Source of the DNA: Oidiodendron maius Zn
Lineage: Eukaryota; Ascomycota; Leotiomycetes; Myxotrichaceae
Length of the DNA stretch: 64,000 nt
NCBI GenBank assembly: GCA_000827325.1
Contig: KN832888.1
Coordinates: 224,069-288,068 of the forward strand
Direction of reading: 5' to 3'
Shown in pieces: positions 32,206-40,760 of the stretch; position 1 is the first letter of the stretch; each line of letters begins with the position of its first letter. A program made the translations under genes and the position numbers. The notes beneath the pieces were generated by a model, which worked only from the letters and a program-made list of their open reading frames with translations, was not told the DNA's origin and made no database searches.

Positions 32206-32664
32206 GGTTGTTTTTGATGCTCTTCTGCCGCGTTTGTGCTGCAGGTGCTGCTTCTGGAACGACTGGGAATTGCAGTAGTAGTTTTGCAGATGCGGTTGAG
32301 GATATATCTTTTTCGCGAATGTGTGCTTACCTAAGCCAAAGATTGCGATTGGGTTAGGTTTATCTTAACCTTAAGCGATTTGTTTCACGGTACAAATATT
32401 AGTCATTCGTTATGTAATTCGGTTGCCAATGCGCCTCCGATTCAGGTTCTTCTGCCCTGAACCAGCCTATAGGTAGTTACACGCTAATGCTGACTAATAA
32501 TATAGCCGAGAAGCTCGGGCTTATTCGTCCAATTTTTCCTCTCCTACACATTCAGATCAAAGACCTGCTTCGTCTGTCATCGGCAGGACTCGGTTTCTCT
32601 GCGGGGCATCAACTGAGGGTATGTGATTGCTACGCCATTAACGCTACGAGAGGCTTTTCAGAGG
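32206..32664. promoter_or_regulatory. Divergent promoter RPS14 / TYR1
   Basis: A 459-bp spacer between start codons. GGGTTAGGTT at 32351-32360, with AACCTTAA nearby (32367-32374), forms a telobox-like pair about 150 bp before the RPS14 ATG. A small open frame (from 32487) overlaps the TYR1 start in another frame and has no motifs. Confidence 0.45.
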
Positions 32665-34442
32665 ATGGCGTCCAAGAATCTCAGCAGGAGTCTAGATGGC
32701 TTCGTGATTGGGATCATAGGAATGGGCGACATGGGAAAGATGTACGCCCGGAGGCTCAGCGATGCAGGATGGAGGTAATGACTTCCACCGAGGCTCTGTC
32801 GCTGAGCCAATTGTGCCATGGTAAGATTATCTATCCTCTCCCATCTTCCGCTCTTCATGATGACTTGAGTGCATTTGGCTCGAGTATTGTTTTCGACTGC
32901 CTGACTGCCATTCTGGCACCAGATCCAGTCGTCAACTTTCACTGATGAAAAATCTCAGCTACCTTACTTTTTTTTGTCTGAAAATAATTAATATCTCTCG
33001 TTATATTCTCAGCCGTACTAGTATAAGTTGCTAACCGGTTCTTGCAGGAGTACATATCCAAAAGTATTTGCTGATATCACATCGAACTAGGGTCTACGCC
33101 TGCGATCGTGAAGAGAAATATGCCAGCCTACGGGAGGAATTTGGGGATAGAGTAATTCCTTTGTATTTAGCTAGCCCGTACAATGCGCTGAGATGCCCAT
33201 AGAAACAAATCAAAATATTGCCAAATGGACACCTCGTCTCCAGAGCAAGCGATTACATCATCTACAGTGTCGAGGCAGCGTCTATTGATAAAGTGGTCGC
33301 GCTGTATGGACCATGTATGGAGACAATTTGTATTCACGATCCATTAGAAGTGTACTGACCATCTGCAGCAACGAAGCAACATGCTATTGTAGGAGGACAG
33401 ACTTCATGCAAGGCACCCGAGATAGCAGCATTTGAGAAGCATCTACCGGAGGATGTGGATATTGTCTCCTGCCACTCTCTTCATGGCCCTAATGTCGATC
33501 CTCGAGGGCAGCCACTGGTGGGCTAGACGCTCCTAGCATAGTATAAGACTAATCCGACACTAGGTTCTGATCAAACACAGAGCTTCGCAAGAAAACTTCG
33601 ACAAGGTTGAACATATCCTCTCTTGTCTTGGCTCAACTCACGTCTACCTTTCGGCAGCGAAGCACGACCGCATCACTGCTGATACCCAAGCAGTGACGCA
33701 TGCAGCCTTCCTTTCCATGGGAAAAGCGTGGCACGCCAACTCGCAGTTCCCTTGGGAGATAGCTCGCTACGTCGGCGGCATCGAGAATGTGAAAATTAAT
33801 CTCACTCTCCGGATCTACTCTCAAAAGTGGCACGTATATGCTGGCCTAGCTATTCTAAATCCCTACGCCAAGGAACAGATCAGGCAGTACGCCCAGAGCG
33901 TCACGGATCTGTATAAATTAATGCTGGGGGGCCACAGAGAAGAGTTACAGCACAGAATCAAGAAGGCAGCCGCAGCAGTGTTTGGGACACAAAAGTGGGA
34001 CGATGATCTGTTACTCCAGGATGATGTTCTTGATCGATTCTCGCTTGGTAAAAAGCCAGAGACGCCGCTACCGAACAATCACTTGAGTCTCCTGGCTATG
34101 GTTGACTGTTGGTCCGAATTAGGTATCGTTCCGTATGACCACATGATCTGCTCTACTCCCCTATTTCGGCTTTGGCTGGGCGTTACAGAGTACCTGTTCC
34201 GCAAGCCGGCTCTGCTGGATGAAGTTATCCGGATTGCCATTGAGGATACTAGTTTCCGATCGGACGATCTCGAATTTACGTTTGCAGCAAGGGGTTGGTC
34301 TGATTGTGTTACATTTGGAGACTTCGAGTCTTACAAAGACCGGTTCCTGAGCACGCAAAAGTTCTTTGAGAAGAGGTTTCCCGAGGCTACAAAGGTGGGC
34401 AATGAGATGATAAAGACCATCCTTGAGAATACGACGAAATAG
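32665..34442 (+). CDS. TYR1: Prephenate dehydrogenase (tyrosine biosynthesis)
   Basis: NADP-linked oxidative decarboxylation of prephenate to 4-hydroxyphenylpyruvate, on the route from chorismate to tyrosine. Exons 32665-32774, 33091-33151, 33203-33314, 33369-33517 and 33564-34442 join to 436 codons plus TAG. The Rossmann loop is GIIGMGDMG (residues 16-24). It continues WRVYACDREEKY, ILPNGHLVSRASDYIIYSVE, IVGGQTSCKAPE, VSCHSLHGPNVD, DTQAVTHAAFLSMGKAW (with the His-containing substrate segment), ARYVGGIENVKINLTLRIYS, KWHVYAGLAILNP and LSLLAMVDCW. Length is similar to yeast Tyr1 (452). Intron 1 is unusually long (316 nt) and contains a second acceptor-like site (CTAAC...TTGCAG ending at 33047). 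The direct join preserves frame and the GWRVYACD junction, so it is preferred. Confidence 0.92.
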
Positions 34443-34792
34443 AGCGTATGTATCAGGGAGCTTGTCGTGGGAGTTCCGGTGTACAATAGATGTGAAATAA
34501 TCACTCTACAAATTTTAGCTCTCATCACAAATTCAGTCGCATACGTGTAGTCAATGCCTGCGCCGTTGATAGACATCGAATGATTTTTCGATCAAATATT
34601 GACCCATGTCGAAAGCCCTCCGGTTTTCTCGGGTCTGACAATCGTCTGCCTCACATTCTGATACCGTGCATATGCGGGAAGAATCTTGCATTTCTGAGCT
34701 TAAAATTCTACAGCCAGCAAATATCGCAGCCCATCCATTGCAAATGCAGTAGAAACCATTCTCCAAGACCGGACCCCCAGTACATCCCACAC
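34443..34792. other. Convergent 3' intergenic region
   Basis: 350 bp between the TYR1 stop (+) and the RPS16 stop (-). Nothing else is seen. Confidence 0.5.
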
Positions 34793-35396
34793 TTAACGGT
34801 ACGACTTTTGGTATCTGGCTCTGGCACCGGGACCTGATATGCATGTCAGCAACACTGCCCCAAGCGTTCTGGAAACAACAGCACCTACCTCCAAACTTCT
34901 TAGGCTCGCATCGTCTATTATCAGCGACCAACAGCGTTCGGTCGTACTGGACAAGGGCCTGCTTCAACGTGTTCTTGCTGTGCTCATCGACGTACTTCTG
35001 ATAGTATGCAACGATCGACTTGGCGATGGCCTGGCGGATGGCGTAGATCTGGGATGTGTGTCCACCTCCGGTAACTCGGACGCGGATGTCGACGCCAGCG
35101 AACTTGTCCAGGCCGACAATCAGGAGGGGTTCGTAGACCTTGAATCGCAAGATCTCGGGTTGGACGAGGTTGAGCGGCTTTCCGTTGACCTTGACCAGTC
35201 CCTTACCAGCCTAATTTCCTTCTTGTCAGTATCCTATCCACTCGTGCATCGTGTCATCGTTCGTACCTTGCAGTGGGCGACGGCGGTTGCTGTTCATAAA
35301 TTTTGTCAGTCAAGAGTCTCCGCAGCACGAGTAGCATTGCGGCATACCTGTCTTCTTCTTGCCGAAGCATTGCACACTCTGGGTTGTCGATGCCAT
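34793..35396 (-). CDS. RPS16: 40S ribosomal protein uS9 (RPS16)
   Basis: Small-subunit head protein whose C-terminal tail reaches the decoding site. Four exons (35396-35348, 35289-35267, 35210-34889, 34833-34793) join to 144 codons plus TAA. The N-terminus [20 protein letters not shown] is rebuilt across intron 1, followed by [73 protein letters not shown] and the universal C-terminus [12 protein letters not shown], encoded by the last exon. Exon 2 is only 23 nt. Divergent from VPS22 (240 bp between starts). TAGGGTTAGG lies about 95 bp upstream of the start. Confidence 0.97.
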
Positions 35397-35636
35397 GATT
35401 ATGATTGGCGTTGACAGAGTGTTTCGAATGAGGTGAAGTCGTTGAGGTCGCTGTCGATTGAAGTTCCTCGTCGCCCAAGGATTTTCGCGTAGGGTTAGGA
35501 TTTGTGCGAGCCCTTAAAATTTCGCTAGCCCAAATAGGACTAGCACGCATTAAAGCGCTCGGGCCATCTCGGCGTCCAGCTCATAATCGATCGCTCACGT
35601 GCTTCCAATATCAACATCTACAGTAAGTCAACAACA
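35397..35636. promoter_or_regulatory. Divergent promoter RPS16 / VPS22 with telobox
   Basis: A 240-bp spacer between start codons on opposite strands. TAGGGTTAGG at 35490-35499 is a double telobox-like element, and GAGCCCTTAAAAT follows a few bases later. Both lie about 95-120 bp from the RPS16 ATG. Confidence 0.5.
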
Positions 35637-36461
35637 ATGTCCCGGAAAGGGGTAGGGCTGGCGGCCTTTGATCGGTCTCGGATAACTTCTGCTCAATATG
35701 CCTCTCATGGGAATAACCTCCGGAGTACCCATTCGACGTCTCTGGCCACTCAACTATCCGTATTCCGCTCTCTCCTCCAGCAGTTCGCCCAGACTCATGC
35801 CAAAGATATCCGTTCAAACCCAAATTTCCGCGCTGAATTTGCGCGCATGTGCGCTGCCATTGGGGTGGATCCCTTGGCAAGCAGTAGTGGTGCTGGAGGG
35901 AAGGATGGGGGTAGTTTCTGGGCTCAGATGTTAGGAGGTAGCGTAAACGATTTCTATTTTGAGCTGGCTGTCAGAGTCGTCGAGGTTTGCGGGAATACGA
36001 GAGAGGAAAATGGAGGCCTTATTGGGGTCAAGGAGGTCAAGGACAGGATCATGAGCACGAGGATGGAGGGAGGTGCGGAGATAACTGAGTATGAGGATCG
36101 CATTCATGTATTTACAAGTGCTAATAAATCCAGGGACGATATCCTTCGTGCTGTCGGCACTCTCAAACCTCTTGGGTCATCATATTCAACGCTCACCGTT
36201 GGGCATAAAATTTATATCCGCTCAATACCAAAGGAACTCAACACGGACCAGAGTTCCGTTCTAGAAGCTGCCCAATTGCTGGGATATGTCACGTTATCCA
36301 TGCTGATGGTTAACTTGCGATGGCCAAGGGCGAGGGCCAGGACGGCGATTGACGATTTGGTTGGCGAAAGTATTCTCTGGGTCGATAAACAGTGCGAGGA
36401 GTGGGAGTATTGGAATCCAGGATTTATGCTGGAGGCGGAAGAGAATGCCAACGCCGGTTGA
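35637..36461 (+). CDS. VPS22: ESCRT-II subunit Vps22 (EAP30/SNF8)
   Basis: Endosomal sorting subunit that links ubiquitinated cargo sorting to ESCRT-III. Two exons, 35637-36088 and 36134-36461, join to 259 codons plus TGA. Signature parts are the N-terminal RKGVGLAAFDR, the helical hairpin QLSVFRSLLQQFAQTHAKDI, NPNFRAEFARMCAAIGVDPL, DFYFELAVRVVEVCGNTREE and the two winged helices (DDILRAVGTLKPLGSSYSTL; VLEAAQLLGYVTLSMLMVNL; ESILWVDKQ). The 45-nt intron (36089-36133; GTATGA donor, GCTAAT branch, CCAG end) is in frame and stop-free. Removing it restores EITEDDILRAV, as in the family. Confidence 0.94.
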   Translation: MSRKGVGLAAFDRSRITSAQYASHGNNLRSTHSTSLATQLSVFRSLLQQFAQTHAKDIRSNPNFRAEFARMCAAIGVDPLASSSGAGGKDGGSFWAQMLGGSVNDFYFELAVRVVEVCGNTREENGGLIGVKEVKDRIMSTRMEGGAEITEYEDRIHVFTSANKSRDDILRAVGTLKPLGSSYSTLTVGHKIYIRSIPKELNTDQSSVLEAAQLLGYVTLSMLMVNLRWPRARARTAIDDLVGESILWVDKQCEEWEYWNPGFMLEAEENANAG

Positions 36462-36667
36462 ATAAAGATCACACACGATTATACGCACCCAATCCCAAGA
36501 TCTTCGACGATGTTTGCGCCATGCGGAACTATGTTAGACTAGGTACGGCTGAGCTACCTACAACGGCAGAACGCGCTCTGTTGTTGCGGGCTTCAAAGTT
36601 CGGATTATCACTGATGGATATGACAGACATCAAACTATGCCCGCTATACAGCCTGAATGCCCATAAG

Positions 36668-36992
36668 TTAGCCAGCTGAGCCGTAACGAGTATAGGCATT
36701 GTGTACGGAGCCAAATTTCTCTCGGAACTTTGGACCACGACAGATTATTTGACTTACCTGCTGGCTTGTTCTCCAGATTGGTTCTCCAGTCTTACCCTTC
36801 CCCTCCCGGCCCTTAGTGCCCGGGCTGTCTCGACCGCCGTGATTGGCCTGATGGACCTGGCGGGTTAGACGACTCCGATTCTCCGGATCTATGCTGCAGA
36901 GGTCTCACAACTAGCACAAATATCAAAATAACCAGTAGGCAAAATCCTGCTATGGCGCATATTATAACGACTGGGACAAGCCTCTCCTCCAT
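36668..36992 (-). CDS. 80-residue single-pass membrane protein (unrecognised)
   Basis: Exon 1 (36992-36758) starts MEERLVPVVIICAIAGFCLL and continues with a hydrophobic helix (about residues 6-30, rich in V/I/L/F) ending at VVRPLQHR. A hydrophilic Gly/Ser/Pro/Lys tail follows (GGRDSPGTKGREGKGKTGEP). The donor is a perfect AG|GTAAGT. Intron 36757-36676 ends CTCAG, and the terminal exon is just 8 nt (36675-36668), giving Ala-Gly-stop. Charge pattern predicts a short N-terminus outside or in the lumen and a basic tail inside. A possible 5'-UTR intron acceptor (CTGCAG) sits one base before the ATG. Convergent with VPS22, 206 bp apart. Function unknown. Confidence 0.65.
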
Positions 36993-37248
36993 TCTGCAGT
37001 CTTATTTGTCAATGTGTTTATGTCTGCAATGAGGTACTATCTCAATAAAGCTTATGTACCTTCCCGCCCAGGACTGCTGTGAATAAGGTTCCTACGGTTT
37101 ACTGCAATATATCAGAGTGATTCATGTATGTTCAGTGAGCCCAAGTGTGTCATTGCGATGAGTAGTTCTTGGGTCTCAATGTAAGGTCAATTTAATAACC
37201 ACACGACTTAGGTGGTCGTGTGAACAGGAGCAAATGCAAATCTCTATG

Positions 37249-37818
37249 TTAGTTCCCCCATGCTGCACTATTGAATTCCTCCTTCGAGATGACGACAATA
37301 TCATCTTCGCTCTCTTCGCTACTATCAACATTACTGTCATCGTCGCTCTCCTCCTCACTGCCATATCCACTCTCATTATTGCTCTCCCCCTCAATTCTCA
37401 ACCTCTTCGACTCCCTCCCTTCCTCACTGGCCTCCTCCTCCTCCTTCTCCCTCTTCACTCCGGTACCCTCATCCCGCACCTCGTCCACCACCTCCACCAC
37501 CTTCATCTTCCCATTCTCCTCCCACAGGCGCCGGTTCTCCGCTGCAAATTGCCTATTCTCCTCGCCCAACCCAGCATTATCGCGCCACAGCACGTCGTTC
37601 TCCCTCTCCAGCTCCGCGATCCGTTGCAGGAGGTGGTCTTCCCGCGCCACCCAGGTCTCCCGCATCTCCTGCTCCTCGCGCTCCATGGCCCCGATAGTGG
37701 CCCTGTGGGCCGTAACCCGCCTCTTGTACTTGCGCGACTTAGCCTCGAGGGCGAGCATGCGTTCGGCGAGGTAGGCGAAGCTTGTCGCGATGTTGTTGAC
37801 GGCGGATGGGATGTCCAT
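37249..37818 (-). CDS. Coiled-coil protein with acidic tail (unrecognised)
   Basis: A single exon of 189 codons from ATG 37818. Residues about 10-115 form a long charged coiled coil with heptads: AERMLALEAKSRKYKRRVTA, RIAELERENDVLWRDNAGLG, EENRQFAAENRRLWEENGKM. The basic stretch before the heptads (KSRKYKRR) gives a faint bZIP look, but the NxxAAxxxR-type basic signature is absent, so I do not call it bZIP. The C-terminal 60 residues are highly acidic and Ser-rich (EESDDDSNVDSSEESEDD) after a short KR-rich stretch (SKRLRIEGES), which could be a nuclear signal. Probably nuclear or chromatin-associated. Family not recognised. Confidence 0.65.
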   Translation of the reverse strand: MDIPSAVNNIATSFAYLAERMLALEAKSRKYKRRVTAHRATIGAMEREEQEMRETWVAREDHLLQRIAELERENDVLWRDNAGLGEENRQFAAENRRLWEENGKMKVVEVVDEVRDEGTGVKREKEEEEASEEGRESKRLRIEGESNNESGYGSEEESDDDSNVDSSEESEDDIVVISKEEFNSAAWGN

Positions 37819-38880
37819 CTTGGCTGTTGCTTTTGTCTGGTTTTATTTTCTCGATGGGTTGCTGGGGAAGATGTCGTTGCGAATGACTTGTTGTTAACGA
37901 GAATCAGATTGCAAGCTGTGATTTTATGAAAGGGGGAAAGAGAGGAGATTAGAGAGGACCGTCTCAGATATATACACTAGAGGTTCTGATGAATCTATTG
38001 TCTGTCTACCAGAGCCTGTGTTTCTATTGTTATTCACAGTCACTCAATTGAGTTAAGCGCTATTGGTAGACTAAAGCCTGGAGTCATAGATGGAAAATAA
38101 ATAATACATTCTATTCCTATTATTATTCCAGAAAGTTCAACTCCTGTTGTCCTGCCCACCTATTCAATATCATCAATTAGATATACGATGGTATGATTAG
38201 CCTCCAGCTCCTTGTGGTACATCTGCTTCTACCACGACTGCCGGTATAATACTGATCTTATAACCGTCATTGCATTCCCACTGTTCTGATATTCGTAGAC
38301 TGAACGTTTTGTTTGAGTTTTGGTATCGGAGACGTACAATGCTAAGCGAGGTGAATAGGGGTAAAATCGGTTATTGATCGCGTCTAGTCTTTCTAACATA
38401 TGATGGACCCTCTTGTCTTCATGTACTTAACTCTAGAGCTATGCGTAGATCCATAGTATGAAATTTCATACTGTCACCGGACGCTGCTTGTGAAGGATCA
38501 TTTTTGTTCATTTATTTATGTTCAGTTTTTCAACCCCCCCTCTTTTATTTTCAGTTCAACGAAAGTGTACGACCAGTCACTTCTACTCTCTTCAATCTCC
38601 TGGGCCGTGGATTCCTTACTTCCCACCTTTATATTATTGAATTATTGAGAAAGTAGCAATTTGTACATTTAAAGGATATAAATTAGCCCCGTATGGAAGA
38701 ACATTCTTCAATAGAGAAGACGATGCGATGTTAGGAAACTCAAACATATTTGTACAAAAGATTAGATTAAGTATTCCTCGAAATACAGTATTCTTCAGCG
38801 ATACAACGTCAACCCTCATGCCATTCCCCTTTAAAGATGTCTTATACCCCTCATATCGATATCTGATACCAGAGAACTAG
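37819..38880. other. AT-rich intergenic region, nothing recognised
   Basis: Low-GC sequence with frequent stops in all frames. No gene, repeat or RNA recognised. The first part is the upstream region of the coiled-coil gene. Confidence 0.5.
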
Positions 38881-38929
38881 ACATAACGAAGTAGCAGTGT
38901 AACTTACACAGAGATAAAACCCCCGAACC

Positions 38930-40760
38930 TATTTTAACTTACCCACACATAACGAATACGACGGAACCAAGAAAGAAGAACTTGAACTCCAACTCACCAC
39001 CCTCCGAAGCAGTCGATCCTATCTCAGGCCAGGCGGCCCACCAGCACCACCACCGACTACTCCGCTCGGTCCCCCTTTCCCAGCATCATGTCACGCCGCC
39101 CAAGCCATCTGCTTCGCCCCCCCTCTCTTCAGCTTCAACTACTTGGTCAGGTTCGCAGCAATCTCCAATCCGCTCTGGCCAAAGGACAGCAGAAACCCAC
39201 CAGCAGTCCCGCGCAGAATCCCACGTGGAGTGCTCCCAATGCGGGATGGCGAGCTGGGTCCCAACATACCGCCATCCCGTCACACACATCATCCTCCACT
39301 GTCCCCGGCGAATATGGGTAAAGTATCGCACGGAAACTTGGAGAAGTCCCATATCTGCCTACCCTTTTGGACGTTGGAACTTCCCTCCCTATCGCGGCGC
39401 GGCAAGTGTACACACACATGCCGTAATTCGAATGATCTCATTCACAGAAAAGAATATCCCACCTCCTTGACATACTCATCCGCTCAATCCCGCAGTCGCC
39501 ATATCTATCTGACTTACGTGCATCGAGTATCGGCGAAGGTACCTTGGCAGTGCCAATTTAGTAGCCAAGCCGATCGACCCCAGGCCCAGACGGACGGGAC
39601 GGGATCAGATCACTCACTTGTGTGGACTCGGGACCAGCGGATGTACGCTCAATGGCACAGATGGATGTATGCGTGACGGAAGAGTGCTAGACGTGCATCC
39701 CATAGCATTCCATTCCCAGGCTGGGTCACTTCCCCAGGACTGGGGAACTATAGAGGTAGAAGATAGGAGCAACGGGATCTTTCGGAAAGCCTGCACAAAG
39801 GGGGGGGCATTTGAGAAAGCTGAGATATGAGACAAGAAGCCTACTTGCTAGCTGGCTACAACAGCCATCACGGAAATCGCTGCCGGGAAGCCTTTGTGCA
39901 TCTCCCCGGCGAAGACGAAGCGCTCAAATGACGTTCTGGCGTCTTGATTGCGTGGACTTGGCTTGGAGGCTTTTTGGGTGGCTTGCTTGATGGGAGGGGA
40001 AAGAGAGACGGGACAGGTGTTATGACTTGGGAGTTCTGTGATCGAAGGGGGTCTAGGCGAAGAAGGGAAGTGGCGGACGGGGGGGGGGGTAAAGAGGGGA
40101 AATTTTGGGAAAGGAAATTAAAGGCGGGTTGAGGAATATTGAAATGGAGCAGAGGAGATAAGTTAGCGATTGCAGTATTGATGGTGTAGACAATAGGTGT
40201 TGTTGTGATGGGAACGGCGAGTTGGGTATGGACAGCATCTACAGTACCAGTCGCACTGTAAATCTACAGGTGATCCTTAGTCTCGGTATACCAATTCCGG
40301 CACATCCTGGCCTAAGAAAATACCCTCCTTCCATCCGTCGACCATCCAGGTCAATTACAGCAACTACCGGCAAATATCCTACTTCATCCCCTCCCTCACC
40401 GCTATCCCTTCGTCCATTATCCCATCCATCCCATCTCACCTTTCACATGAAACCTCTTCTTCTCCGCATGCCACACAACCACACGACTTGCTCCACTGCC
40501 CTATGACATCGACGCCGTCATACTCCACACCACAAAAAGTAGGGGTCTGGAGCGCCTCGTCCACCGCGCGAGCAAGGAACAAGGAACCTTCTCTGTACAC
40601 GCAATACCGATCGACGCCCCCAGACACCGAGAGCAGCTCGGCGACCTCATTGTGTGGCGGGTCTTCTGCTGTATACGGAAACCCCAACTCACCCACACCC
40701 ACACACTCACCCGTGTAGATTTGGGCGTCTCTCGTCCCCGTCGGAATATTGGTGGTAGAG
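38930..40760 (+). pseudogene. Frame-disrupted coding-like region, possible decayed gene
   Basis: Several + strand segments read like protein, but in shifting frames and without splice sites that join them cleanly. About 38955-39080 has EYDGTKKEELELQLTTLRSS followed by a Pro-rich stretch. About 39090-39317 has LQLLGQVRSNLQSALAKGQQ, then GWRAGSQHTAIPSHTSS, ending at a GTAAAG donor-like site. About 39840-39930 has AYLLAGYNSHHGNRCREAFV and then a TGA. About 40330-40480 has VNYSNYRQISYFIPSLTAIP. About 40495-40680 has LPYDIDAVILHTTKSRGLER, then APRHREQLGDLIVWRVFC. The C-terminal pieces look conserved, but I cannot name the family. Either an intron-rich gene I failed to join, or a pseudogene. No start codon is certain. 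Confidence 0.35.

Noticed and set aside
34839-35414. 191-codon + frame
   Set aside because: Antisense to RPS16 exons and crossing its introns; no independent evidence.
37249-37818. bZIP transcription factor call for the coiled-coil protein
   Set aside because: Heptads and a basic stretch are present, but the conserved Asn/Arg basic-region signature is missing.
37234-37929. 231-codon hydrophobic + frame resembling a membrane protein
   Set aside because: Antisense of the coiled-coil gene: the Glu/Lys-rich coiled coil reads as Leu/Pro/Ser on the other strand.
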